Shown: positions 13,113-24,983, numbered from the stretch's first letter. The stretch: DNA of 64,000 nucleotides from Pyronema omphalodes (GCA_024516155.1 JAJJXM010000112.1:20993-84992); one strand, 5' to 3'. Program-made: numbers and translations. The notes: generated from the sequence alone by a model not told the origin.

Positions 13113-14117
13113 AATTAATCTTACGGCAGCTACATACCTACCGGCATCTATCCGTGATATTTAAGGAGCATGCATATGCATGTATGACGCACATGATGAT
13201 TTATCTCGATGAAAGTTCCTAGTACAATGGTACAGTGGTATAGCTGTGGTACAAGTAAAACAAGTGATCAGGTTGTACATTTAGAAGTGAGCATGAATCA
13301 TTCTCCAGAGTTAAATTCCTACCTGGGTTAGATTTTCCTAGTGGGGGTTGGGGGGGGGTGTGGGGTGTCTTCGCGCAGTATTTTATATTTCATAGGAAAG
13401 CGAAAGCGAAAGGCAATTCCATCATGGCGAGTCATTACTGCATGGTACTATTTTTCTTTATTCATTTCATTTGTGGGGTCGTTTTTTGTTTGTTTTTTTT
13501 ATTGGTTTATCTGCTAATACGTCCACGTCCAGAGTTGTGACGTATTGGTGGTTGTTGGTGGTGGTGGATATTGTCGTTGGAACTTGGATGAAACGTCTAG
13601 CCTCTAGGTTCAGCCGGCGCCGGGCGATGTGTTTTGGGCTCGTCGGGTCTGGAATTTTAATTTGGAATTTTACAGGTTTATCTGTATTCGAACACGTGCA
13701 CACTGTACCACATATTGTAGGATAATGTACCCCGAGCAAAAAGAGATGAATCCCCCAAATCATTAAAGATCTCTATAGACTATATCCGTCCAGACTCCAG
13801 ACGAAATTTTTTGATGATATCTCTCAGGAGTCAGAGGCTTCCAGAATCAAGCCGTAATATATTGAATAGGTATATGTATCACACATACATGACATCTTTC
13901 CGTTTGTTATTGCCTCGATTAGGTTTCCTGGAATAGGTACAACAGTACAACTCTGTTTAGCATTAAACATTTTCGTAAATGTGAATGTGAACGTTAACGT
14001 CAACGTGATTGGAAATTAGTAAATGGTTCTCCCCCTGATTTTGAGAGGGATGATGGATCCTTAGGAAGGCGTAACAAATGATGAATCACAAGAAAAATAA
14101 ACTTTAATTACATCCGG

Positions 14118-14795
14118 TATTATTTAAGGGGTAGGTTTTCCTAGATAAAAATGGAAGGTATACGTAGAAGCCATGTTCTAGAAGATTTTCAAGTCATGCA
14201 TGAGAATCAGCTTATTTCGATAATAAACGCAAAGTCGAACTTGTGTCATTTATACACCGTATCTTCCCTCATCTTCCCACATCTCATTTTATCTCATCTT
14301 GTCATATCTTATCATATCTTATCGTATATATACTTCATCTTCAACAATGCATATCAAAGAAAAAAATATCATTACATCTACCCCCTTCCCTCCCCCCCCC
14401 CCTCACCGGCCTCGCCCCACTCAACACAATATCCCGATATCCTAAATCCTTTTATTTCCTTTACTTTCTTTTTACTTTCTTTTATTTCATCTTCACCAAT
14501 TATTTCTACATCGCTCATTATCATGCATATTAGAGACCAAAAGAAAGAAAACAACAAAAAGGCAAGAAAGAAAGAAACAAGAAATAAGGAAACTAAATCA
14601 ATCCCAAAAAAAACGCCTTGATGTAAATGCATTTCAATCCTTCCTTCTTCCTTCACCTCCACCCCCCACCCCCCCCCTCCCACCCCCCCACACACACTCC
14701 ACCCACAAACACACCCCACCCCGCGCGCTCATCTTCCTTCATCCCCCCCCCTCGCCCCCCTCCCCCCCCCCCCCCCCCACCCCCGCCACCCCCGC
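14118..14795. other. Intergenic, pyrimidine-rich
   Basis: Downstream of the MFS gene. Contains C/T-rich and A-rich low-complexity stretches, notably C-runs at about 14640-14790. No gene recognised. Confidence 0.6.
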
Positions 14796-16510
14796 TCATC
14801 TACTGAAACCCAACCGGAAAACCTCCTCCTCAACCTCTCCCCATATCTCTCAAACACAAACGGCATAGGCAAAAAAACCAACGCAATAAAGCCGAGCAAA
14901 GAATTCCCCCAACCCAGACCCAGAGCCTGATACATCTTTGGGCCAGCGAGGGGGTAAACAAGCACCCACCACAGATCTCAGCACCGTAGTAGCAGCCAAC
15001 GCCGACGCCGCATAAACCTGAAACGCAATCAACAATATACGTATTCACCGGCATAAAAGTTGCCAATAATCCCACTCCTACTAATCCCGTTCCAATAATA
15101 GGAACAATCCAATGAACCCCTTTTTCTGCTGTCCAGCCGTACCAGAAGAGGCCGATGGGAATTAAGGGGGAACCCCAGGACATTGGTGGGAGTCGGTATT
15201 CTGGCTTTGTGGTGCCGCCGTGACGTTGTGTTAGAGAGACTAGGATACGGTCTGAGACGATGCCGAGGATCATGAGCCCGAAAAGGGAGCCGCACCCAAT
15301 GCCCAGGTAGGATAAACCCACGGTTGCGGTGGGAGAAGTTATATTTCCCCTCAAAGACAGCCGGAAACGTAGTGAAGAGAAGATAAAGGTAACCATAAAC
15401 CACAGCCATGTGAGTACTCATAGCCAAAATAATCGGGGATTTAAAAAGCATAGTAAACGGGCGTGCCAAAGCGCGTTTTTAAAAACCTCACGAGGAGGCA
15501 AGGTGGAAGTAAGTTTCGATCTTAGCTTCAAATTTCCTGTTTCCTTGCGAAGTTTTCTGGCTCTGTCTTCTAGGATTTTCGGAGCGTAGGTCTCCCGCAG
15601 AAATATAAAGGTTGTGATTGTGACGAAACCGGAACAAATGGAGATGATCCAGAAGACCCAACGCCAGCCTTTAGCGTGGCTAGGAAGCCTCCTGCTACCG
15701 GACCGATCACGGGGCCCATTAAGGGTCCCATGGCGAATAATGCCATTGCTACACCGCGATTTTCCGCAGGTATTAGGTCCGCGATGGTTCCTCACCAAGG
15801 GTTAATGGTGCGGCGCCGAAACATCCTGACAGGAAACGGAAGCCGATGAGGAAGTTGAGGTTTGGGGCTAGAGCGCAACCGACGGAACATAGGACGAAGC
15901 AAACATTTGAGACGTTGTAGATGATTAGAGCGACCCCAGAGCTCGGATTGCAGGGGCTAGGAATAATGGACCAATAGCGAATCCGAGAAGGAAGATAGAA
16001 ACGACGAAGGATGCTAATTCGATGTTTTTGCTGTGGAATTCTTGCATTAGTTGCCCGACTCCTGGGGCGAACATAGACGAGGCTAGTGGCGTGATGAAGG
16101 TAATCGAGGAAACTATTGCCACGGCTATGTATTTTCTCCATTTCGGCCAGTTCTGGTGACGATAAGGTTAGCGCTGTACAAAGATACCAAGGGAAGCTGA
16201 ATTTGTTGTATGTAGCTTAAGAAAATAAAAAACTCACCATAGGGTTCTCAGGATCATTAGGACCATCCCACCAAACAATATTCGGATCCGAGTCCTCATC
16301 ATAAGGCTCGACACCACCAGCAAGAGTTGGAGCTGAAGATTGAGTTCCAGATCCCTATTTTTCCGTCGTCGAAGGACCTCCTCCTGCTGCTGTATCACCA
16401 TAGGCTATGTCGACTTTTGAATCTAAGCTGGTTGTTCGTTTTAATTCATCGTCTGGGTTGAAGCCTGATAGACGGGATATAGCGCGTTCAAGATCGCTGA
16501 TTTCAGCCAT
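14796..16510 (-). pseudogene. MFS multidrug transporter (DHA1-like), multiply frameshifted
   Basis: A fungal major facilitator of the proton-antiporter drug-efflux type, predicted in the plasma membrane. The N-terminus has the typical cytosolic motif VWWDGPNDPENPMNWPKW, split by an intron (about 16236-16154), then helices with recognisable signatures ([71 protein letters not shown]). Reading the whole family-like protein needs at least seven single-base shifts (near 15947, 15935, 15793, 15673, 15460, 15345, 15040 and 14965). There is also an in-frame TAG at 16355-16357, which a CAG codon could have produced. Amino-acid similarity is well kept between shifts, so damage is recent or partly a sequence artefact. 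The 3' end is approximate. Confidence 0.75.
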
Positions 16511-18355
16511 CTTGTGTTGGGTGTAGTGCAGTTCTATGCTGTGGCTGCTGTAGTTTCTGTGGGCGCTGTGGTGTGTGCAGTTCTATGTTGTGCTGTGGCT
16601 GCTGTAGCTGCTGTGGTTGTGCAGTTTGTGTATCGTATCGTATCGTATCGTATCGTATCGATAGCTATTATTTATGTTTCAAGCTGCAAACGAAAAGCTA
16701 TTCCTGGAGTTTTGGTGGTCGATTAAGCCCCCCTTGGATGCTGTTGATGCTGCCTGCTGATGATGATGATGATGCACTTTCTCAATTCTATAAACCCAAA
16801 AGCGGGATATCATCGTGTATTTTATTTCCCAGCAAGTGATCCTTTCGGAAATCTCAAGTTCCGGCCGAAATTCAAGCGAAATCCTTTTGAAGCCTGCGAA
16901 GCCTGCGTAGCGTGCGTAGCCTGGATAGTCTGGGTACATAGCCTGCAAAAGGCCCGCAATAAACAGCTAGCGTGGTGACTAAACTAGCTAGCAGCAAAAG
17001 GAAAAAAAAAAGGAAGATGTTCAAGAAAAAAAGTCCGAAACTCCGAGACTCCGAGATTTCCGTGATGTGAAGGGAAGGGGAAGTGGAATCTTGAAAGATG
17101 GAAATCTCCGCTACTGTATATGTACGGATATAACGGCAATGATATCGATGGATGTATGTACATGGTCCAAGCTGCGAACCGCGCTTTGGTGATTTGTTGA
17201 TTTTGTTGATCCAGATCAGATCATCCCCGCTGTGAAAGCAAAAACTTTAAATCAGGCCCTCATATGTAAGCCACTTATAGACCCCATACAACCATACAAC
17301 CATGCAACCATAACAACCAGTCGGCATCTTTCCATCTTTCCATCTTTCCATCTTTCCATCTTTCCAGCTCCGTACAAAAAAAACAAATAAAAAAAAAAGA
17401 ACAGCGACCACGCAATTTTCTTTTATTCAAGCCAAGTTAAGCATTCCGAATACCACTTGCAAAGCGTGCAAAGCTTGTACCCTTCAAACCCTTCCAACCC
17501 TTCAAACCCAGCTAAAAATTTCAAGATCGCCCCCTTCCCCCCCTCCCCCGGCCGCCGCGCCACGCCACTCGCTCGTCGGAGACAGCGCAACCCGAGGCGA
17601 AACTCCGATCCCTGTAAATTTGACGTCGGTGACATCCGAGAAACCGCCGCCGCCGCTGCTGCTGTCGCTGCCGTTCGTGCCGATGTAACATAAACCTGGG
17701 TTTGTACTTCTGCTTGCAAATAGAGTGTTTATGTGCATATGGTATGTGACTCGCCTTCATGCATCAGTCATCTATCATCAGGCATCAAGTCATCAGTCGT
17801 TCTGCTGCATTGCTGCATTGCTGTATATCCATATGAAGCCTGAAGAATCAGTTATGAGTCAGAATATGATAGCCGGAGGTGGGCGGATTCGGATTGTTCT
17901 GCGGAAATTCTGGAATCCTGGAATTCTCGAAGCCCAAGAATAAAGAGCGAAGCACGAAGCACGAAGCACGAAGAATAATCCAGAACTTTCCCAATATAGC
18001 ATCATATCTTCTCCTCCTCCCCCTCCTCCTCCTCCTCCCCCCTCCTATATACATATGTCCATCTTATCATTACATCATTACATCATCCTATTATATAGTC
18101 AATATAATCATCCTATAAAAGCTTTTGTTTATGTGACGTATATACATGAATAGGGGAGGAGATTCTGGGAAAACAAACTTTAAAGCTTAAAGCTTGAAAC
18201 TTTAAAGAAATAAGCTCTTTTAGTGGCAAATCTCGGACAAATCTCGGAGCGATGTGAATGATGGGAGCTATGGGAGTGATGGGAGGCTGGAACAAGAGCT
18301 GGAATGATGTGACGATGTGATGATACTGATGTTGATATGTTGCGGGCCCATGCGC
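16511..18355. other. Intergenic with short simple repeats
   Basis: Upstream of the MFS gene. Contains GCTGTGGCTGCTGTA-like repeats (about 16530-16625), a CGTAT pentamer run (about 16629-16660), a TTTCCATC octamer run (about 17330-17366) and a CTC-rich tract (about 18010-18045). No gene recognised. Confidence 0.55.
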
Positions 18356-18489
18356 ACTGACTACTGACTACTGACTACTGACTACTGACTACTGACTACT
18401 GACTACTGACTACTGACTACTGACTACTGACTACTGACTACTGACTACTGACTACTGACTACTGACTACTGACTACTGACTACTGACTA
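18356..18489. repeat. Heptamer microsatellite (CTGACTA)n
   Basis: About 19 tandem copies of a 7-mer, essentially perfect. Followed directly by an 8-mer AAGTCTGC array (18494-18541). Confidence 0.97.
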
Positions 18490-18674
18490 AGCGGCTACAA
18501 GTCTGCAAGTCTGCAAGTCTGCAAGTCTTCAAGTCTGCAAGGTAACGCAAACATAAAATACGCCACTGTGGTATATGTATGTATATCGTTGCTGTTACAT
18601 GGTTGCTCGTTTCACCGCCGCACAGCCTCGTCGTCGGCTATGCACAGAGCAGAGTCTATGCACAGAGCAGAGGT

Positions 18675-18716
18675 CTATGTATGTATGTATGTATGTATGT
18701 ATATGTATGTATGTAG
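18675..18716. repeat. Tetramer microsatellite (TATG)n
   Basis: Short TATG/GTAT array between the octamer and the next heptamer arrays. Confidence 0.9.
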
Positions 18717-18745
18717 GAACCCGGTGTATCAGTCCATGTCGGAAG

Positions 18746-18937
18746 CTGTGGATTGTGGATTGTTGACTGTGGATTGTTGACTGTGGATTGTGGATTGTGG
18801 ATTGTGGATTGTGGATTGTGGATTGTGGATTGTGGATTGTGGATTGTGGACTGTGGATTGTCTGCTGTCTGCTGTCTGCTGTCTGCTGTCTGCTGTCTGC
18901 TGTCTGCTGTCTGCTGTCTGCTGTCTGCTGTCTGCTG
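18746..18937. repeat. Two abutting heptamer arrays, (GTGGATT)n and (TGTCTGC)n
   Basis: A GTGGATT array with GTTGACT variants runs to about 18859 and passes directly into about 11 copies of TGTCTGC. Because seven and three are coprime, both arrays stay open in all frames and create long meaningless reading frames. Confidence 0.95.
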
Positions 18938-18972
18938 TTAACTATCGATGATATTTTATCGATAAGTATATA

Positions 18973-19240
18973 TACCACGCAGCATACCACACAGCATACC
19001 ACACAGCATACCACGCAGCATACCACGCAGCATACCACACAGCATAGCACGCACCATAGCACGCACCATACCACGCAGCATACCACGCAGCATAGCACGC
19101 AGCATAGCATACCACGCAGCATAGCATACCACGCAGCATACCACACAGCATACCACACAGCATACCACGCAGCATACCACGCAGCATAGCATAGCATAGC
19201 ACGCAGCATACCACGCAGCATAGCACGCAGCATAGCATAG
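18973..19240. repeat. 12-mer minisatellite (CATACCACGCAG)n with variants
   Basis: About 22 imperfect units built from CATACCACGCAG, CATACCACACAG and CATAGCACGCAG. The interspersed variants suggest slippage and local homogenisation. Long in-frame translations across it (CCVVCCVV-like) are artefacts. Confidence 0.93.
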
Positions 19241-20156
19241 CCTCAACTCGATGTATTATACACATCATGAACCGCGGAAGGTAAAAGGTGAAAGGTAACA
19301 TACCTGCATACCTGCATATCAACACCATCAACACTAGTAATCCAGCAACCCAGTAACCCCGCCGCCACCGGTAATAGAGATATGTAGATACATAGTATAT
19401 CAGAATCCGCGGTTATGCTGTATGTATTATAAACCACATCGCTGGGCGGGGTGGGGGGGTGGGTGGGGGGGGGGGGGTTGAATTTACAAGCATCTACATA
19501 CTTTATACCGTATACCTTATACGTTTATTTACAGCTACAAACATACAGCTACAAACATCTACATATATAAGCATCAACCGGGGTCCCGTAGAGTTATTGC
19601 AAATCGTAAACCTTTAGTTTTTGTCTTCTCGTTATCTTGTCATTTCGGGCCGAAGAAACACGCAGGATTAACGATGAACGATGAAACTTGCACGCACGCA
19701 CGAGCAGCCACGCTACGGAGTTAAGCTTCTTCCATAGCATCTTAGCATCTTAGCATCTTAGCGTCGTAGCTTCTAGACTAGGGAACCAGAGAACCAGAAA
19801 ACCAGAGAACTAGTTGATACAGTAGTCACATCAGGACAGCGGAGTTCCGGGGTATGGTATATCATACCACGCTAAATAAAAAATCACCGATGAAAAAAGC
19901 TCTAAAGCTTAAAGCTTGAGGCTCTTCGCAATGTATGTATGTAAGCTTCTTGGGATCGGGGGATCAGGGAACTATGTAAGGGTCATGAATGATGAAGTAA
20001 GCTCGGATTTGGAGCTGCTGGAACTAGAACTTGGGGTAGGATAAGCTGGACTGCTGGGGAACTGTGCAGATATGTATGTAAGCTGGGGAAATATGCAGAT
20101 ATGTAAGCTGGGGAATAAGTAATGTTGAAACACAGGATTTGAAATCACCAGTGGCG
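19241..20156. other. Intergenic, no gene recognised
   Basis: Simple-sequence-rich spacer with a G-run near 19450-19478 and TAGCATCT repeats near 19737. No domain-bearing reading frame. Confidence 0.55.
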
Positions 20157-20355
20157 ATGAAGATGGAAATGGAAATGGAGATGAAGATGAAGATGAAGAT
20201 GAAGATGAAGATGAAGATGAAGATGAAGATGAAGATGAAGATGAAGATGAAGATGAAGATGAAGATGAAGATGAAGATGAAGATGAAGATGAAGATGAAG
20301 ATGAAGATGAAGATGAAGATGAAGATGAAGATGAAGATGAAGATGAAGATGAAGA
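20157..20355. repeat. Hexamer microsatellite (GATGAA)n
   Basis: About 33 nearly perfect tandem copies, readable as (KM)n or (IF)n on the two strands; not a gene. Confidence 0.97.
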
Positions 20356-20533
20356 TAAGAAAGCCTAACCCCCCTCCCCCTATGGTACTGTACTGTTTAG
20401 CACCAATACCGGCATCATATAAGCATAAGCATAAGCATAAGCAGAAGTATATCATTGCGGAGGTGCGGAGGTGCGGAGGAGATGTGGTCCGTGTCACCCC
20501 CCGTGCGCCCTGGCCGCCATATGCATACACATA

Positions 20534-20910
20534 CAGTCGAACCTTTTTATAAGCGTACCAATCATAAGAATAACCTCTTCATAAGAGTGCATAGCCGTGG
20601 TCCCGACAATTTCTGTATGGGAAATAAGAGTAACCTCGATACTAAAATACTCTTAAGGAAATGCGAAAAATTGTTAGCATACTCTTAAGATAGAGGTATG
20701 GGCAAAGGTGCATGCCTGGCCTTGAGCAGGGTATACTCGTGCCAAGGTGGCGCTAACGCACTACCTTGGGGCAGAGGAGCGGTACACACCACCCCAACGC
20801 ACTGGGTCTCAAGCAATCACTCGCGCCAAGCCAACCTCTGCCGAAGAGTTTCGTCATTATAAGAGTACACCTCTCCGGTCCCGGCGTACTCTTATAAAGA
20901 GGTTCGACTG
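20534..20910. mobile_element. Tc1/mariner (pogo-like) MITE, 377 bp
   Basis: Starts CAGTCGAACCTTTTTATAAG and ends in the imperfect inverted complement (reverse complement CAGTCGAACCTCTTTATAAG), flanked on both sides by TA (20532-20533 and 20911-20912). A TA duplication and CAGTCGAACCT termini fit pogo-type Tc1/mariner elements. No transposase inside. The interior contains further ATAAGAG/CTCTTAT motifs. Confidence 0.88.
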
Positions 20911-20912
20911 TA

Positions 20913-22471
20913 GTAACATACCATGCGCACCATAAAAGATATCAACCCCACACCCCACACCCTACACTCCACGCCCCACGTGTCTGGACTATGTCGTATT
21001 CGGTTTCTGCTACCGGATTGCGGACTCGAGTTTGAGGTTTGAGGTTTTGGATTTTGGGTTTGAGATTTTGGATCCCGGGTTCTGGATCCCGGGTTCTGGA
21101 TTTGAGATTTTGATATGTATGGCATATATTTTTGGTTGGTGGTCGGTGGTTGGTGGTCGGTGGTTGGGAGAAAAGAATTGACAGGAAATAGAAGTAGAAG
21201 TAGAAGCGGAAGTGGAAGTGGAAATGGAAAAGAAGAAGTTAAATAGAAAATGGGTTTTGGATGCATATGGGTATACGTAGCATGCATGCGGGATTAGAGG
21301 ATGGTGTATCTTAACTGTCAATAGTTTGCTGTCGATAGTCATATCATATCACTCATCTCACTCATTTCACTCATATCACTCATATCACTCATATCACTCA
21401 TATCACTCATCTCACTCGCCGATGTTTTTCACTCATACTCATTTCACTCAAGCGATGATAGTTTAGTTTAACTATCTAGGAATAACACAACTACCCTCAT
21501 ACTAGATACCATAAACTAATATCCGATCACCACCACTACCACCACTACCACCACCACCACCACTACCACCACTACCACCACTACCACCAACAAAACTCAA
21601 CCTGCAATCCTAGAACTCAACACCAATCCTCTCAACAAACCCAACCTGGCACCCCACACCATTTCCGTTCCGGAAATTTCCCATTCTACTTATACCATAC
21701 TTCCTCCCTTCTCCGGCACTTATAAACCATCATCAAAACCCCTCAGAGATTCAGAATGGTACCGCTTTGAATGGATGAATGGATGAATGGATATGAATTA
21801 CCCGTCAACCCAACCCAACACAACCCAACCCGATGACTGGGAGATAAACATTAGAACCGCTCAGAAATCCATCATACATGCAAAAAGCACGCTTAACCGA
21901 AGAGAAAGACCAGATTAATCATTGCGCTAACATATAGGACCCTTCTGTTATAATCACTTTCTCCCGTGCGTTCTAGGATAACAGATCCCAGCGCTCTACT
22001 AGACGTTACCGACGGCGGAAATGACCAAGCGGCAATGATTGTATATATCATCAAAAACAGTTAAGGAATGATACTACCACTATGTATCATAGACGGGATA
22101 GCATTGATAAGAATCTAAGATATTGATGGCAATGTATAGGCATAGGCATAGCTTAGGGAATATCTTAGGCTAGAGAGAAAAGGATAATTCACAGCAGCAT
22201 TAACCATAGCCATTTCATCTATCATCTATCATCTATCATCTATCATCCATCATCTATATCTTGATTACTGATAAAAACCATAATCACGAAGAAAATAATA
22301 ATAATGTCCATTTTGAAAGCCAGTAATATACTGTCAACAGCGATTAATTATGTACTGCGGCCGTGAGCCATGACTGATGCATAATACCGAACATAATCGA
22401 AGTAAAAAAAATGGGTCAGGACGCAAACTGGGTTTGAAAAAAAAATAGAGGCTTTTGTTGAGGAAGCAAAA
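20913..22471. other. Intergenic with microsatellites
   Basis: Contains GGTTCTGGATCC-like imperfect repeats (about 21030-21110), an ATCACTCAT array (about 21340-21420) and a CCACCACTA array (about 21528-21590). No gene recognised. Confidence 0.6.
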
Positions 22472-22588
22472 CTACAGTATCCGGGATTCCCGTCTGGTCA
22501 CCCACGACAGTACTAGCCGGACGATATCATGCTTAAATAGCGCAGAGCGGACGGGATGCGTTGTGTTCATGATTCTATGACCGTAGCT
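22472..22588 (-). rRNA. 5S rRNA gene, copy 1
   Basis: The minus strand reads GCTACGGTCATAGAAT at the 5' end, has GAACAC, the GCATCCCGTCCGCTCTGC segment, TTAAGCA, AGTACT and GGGTGACC in the expected order, and ends GGATACTGTAG, as in ascomycete 5S rRNA. A T4 tract follows immediately, the usual Pol III terminator. The gene is isolated, as is common in filamentous fungi. It differs from the copy at 28696-28812 at two positions. Confidence 0.88.
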
Positions 22589-24009
22589 GTTAGATATTGC
22601 TCTTTTGTGAATAAGATACCAAACGCTAAAGGTAGTTACGGTTGCAATTGACACTTTCGTGTCCATTTTTTCGTCGTGCCATGTCTATCCACCATAGACA
22701 CCCGAAGAAAGATCTGGAGAATCTCATGCGTGGTTTGATACACTCTGGATTGTAGAGTTGTTGAGATGATATCACCTGGCTTTGTTGAGGCTTAGGCCAT
22801 CATGCCTGTTATAGGAGTCTAAATATCTGGGATTATATTCGTGTCACTGAGGTCATTTTTAACGGGTAGATATTGTAGAAAATATAGGATAATGAAGGTC
22901 ACAAAGTCGTGAGTCGTTATCCCAGTCTACGATGAAACCAATGAACAGCCGGGGAAGATATTGAGTCAATGAAGCCAGAAAGATGGATGCAATGATTCCA
23001 TATAGTCTCACATAACTTTCTTAAGGTTCAATATTAGGAGCTTGGAATGATTTTGCTTGTTCACGGTAGTCTCTTCCTCTCTGCGTTATGAAGACGATAA
23101 TTTATTGCCGGAGTACTTCTTTGTGAGATGAGCAACAAAGCTATTGGCAGAGTGGATAGAAATTATGAGGTGGCACAGGACTGCCGGTTTATCTACCGCA
23201 ACTTGAATAGTAATGTTGTTATGTAAAACCTGGGAAAAGGATAGTCATTTTTTGACGCGATACACGAGCGATAACCATGTATGACTAAAGGGTATTTCCC
23301 TCGATGATAAACGCCTGGCATACCACATGAAAATAACGGATCCCCTTTTCTATCACGTCATACGGAAGAAGCATCAGCTTCCACTGAACGAAAACAATGA
23401 AACTGATAGACTTAAATTGGAATAGCGGCAGTTATCAATGCTCAAACGTGGTTTTATTTGAGCAGGGAGGGGGGGGGGAGGGGGGGTCTACATAACTTTC
23501 GGCGATAATCATGATTTCAGCAATAGTCACCATCCCAGTAGAAGTTTTATCTTTCATCAATCAAGCTATCAATCTTTTGTTCAAAACCTCCGCTTTGAGG
23601 GTCGTTGAACATTGGAACGGACTCAGTTGTCCATGTAGCACTGGTTTTTCATGCATTTGACTGTCAACGCATGAACGAAAAGATCGAGGCTCCGACAAAT
23701 GCAAAAATGTTGAATCCATGACAATAGTTGTAGTTTTTCAAGTCGGGTTTACACACTTGGGTATCTTTGATTATGTCCATTAAGGTTGGCCAATACGTCA
23801 GTCTGTACTGGACCATGCAATCATCATGTAAACTCCATCTCATACTAGCACTGCACCCTGTATAATTCACCTCCACGCATCTTGCTCTATCTCCCTTTAC
23901 ATCAATTTTTGTACTTGGAACTTAATCATTTGGCACCAATTGAAACAAATTTCTTGGATTCTCCGTTTCCTCGCATGTTTCACACCAGTTTTGGAAAAAT
24001 AAAATTGCC
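22589..24009. other. Spacer between 5S copy 1 and RING gene A
   Basis: No gene recognised. The last 400 bp resemble the region in front of RING gene B (shared segments such as ATCATGTAAACTCCA and CATCTTGCTCT), so this is probably a duplicated promoter region. Confidence 0.55.
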
Positions 24010-24983
24010 ATGTCAACACCAGGATCCCAGAAAATAACCTCACCTGCGGCGCGCTTTCTCGGAATTCGGTTCAGTGCCCAAGCTCAGGATGCAGGAGGAA
24101 ATTGGTTAGTGTATGACGTTGACCACGAGGTGATTTTGGAACGATTTTCTCCAGATGACAGACCCGACACGTTGGGCTATCTTGGTGGCGGAGTCTGGAT
24201 TGCTGGATTCCTTGACGGATTCAAGATATCATCGGCAACGAGGTCATTTGTGGAGCACGGTTCTTGTATCTGTGGGTCTGTTCGACGCCTGTAAGTTTTG
24301 GATGGCGGTACCATGCCTAGAATAACTGCTAAATGATTCAGAGATGCCAATCCCGGGACTCCCAATGTTGACACCTCCGATCCTGGAACTATCAATCCTG
24401 GAATTTTCAAACTTGTCACATCTGATGCCGCAACTCCCAATGTCGTAACTCGCAAAATCATAACTTTCAACCCCGGAACTACAGATCCCCGAACTACCAA
24501 CAACCCCAGAGTATATATAGAAATGGATACCGCAAGGCTGGATCCAAAAAAATTAGTCTACGTGCCTCCATACAGGATTCCACGATCGTTATCGAATATC
24601 GAATGGTCATTTCTGATATGGGTATCACAGGAGATGCTGGACCAAAACACATTATTCAGGTATATTGGTTCATCGGTCTGGATGGAGAAGGCAGAGGAGG
24701 CGAAAGCGATCTGTCCAATCTGTCATGAGTGCTACGAGAAAGACGTTTATATTCGACGACTTTTACCGTGCCAGCATTTCTTCCATCAACTTTGTGCCGA
24801 TAAGGCAAGTGATACAACAGCTGTTCCGAAAAAATAGCCATACTGATTGTGTGTTCACAGTGGTTGAACGCCAAGATTACTGACCAACCGAAATGCCCAA
24901 TGTGTAGGGGCACTGTGTTGCCCACACAGGCCGGCTACACGGAATTTTTGCCGCGTCATTACAACAAAAGACCAAAGATGTAA
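24010..24983 (+). CDS. RING-H2 finger protein (putative E3 ubiquitin ligase), paralogue A
   Basis: Likely a ubiquitin ligase, inferred from the RING only. Exons 24010-24290, 24342-24804 and 24861-24983 give 288 residues. Residues 1-94 form a domain I do not recognise, which is shared with paralogue B. Residues 95-150 are a Pro/Gly/Thr/Asn-rich linker with NPGTPN-like units. A second conserved block, 152-200, contains LVYVPPYRIPRSL and LIWVSQEMLDQNTLFRY. The C-terminal RING-H2 has metal ligands C218, C221, C237, H239, H242, C245, C260 and C263. The second intron starts GCAAGT rather than GT; the same site in paralogue B is GTAAGT, so this is a credible GC-AG intron and not a break. The start is supported by identical context (AATTGCCATGTCAACA) in both paralogues. 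Confidence 0.85.

Larger units (their letters stand above)
10659..14117. repeat. Four diverged copies of a 0.3-0.5 kb repeat unit
   Basis: Four related blocks lie in the same orientation at about 10659-11060, 11511-11945, 12085-13410 (split by a MITE) and 13855-14110. Shared landmarks in order are an AATCACCR microsatellite in the first three, GGAGCATACATG, CACATGATGATTTACCTCG followed by a TTCCTGGTAC-like motif, a TGAGTTAGATTT motif, and in most copies AATAAACTT near the end. Copies are clearly diverged. None encodes a recognisable protein. This looks like an old noncoding tandem or dispersed element, possibly a degraded SINE or solo repeat, but I cannot assign it. Confidence 0.65.

Noticed and set aside
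18595..19233. Long minus-strand reading frame across the microsatellite cluster (and the plus-strand mirror)
   Set aside because: Entirely composed of 7-mer and 12-mer repeats, which give open frames by periodicity; no domain or splice support.
20024..20552. Reading frames of (IF)n and (KM)n over the GATGAA array
   Set aside because: Simple-sequence artefact.
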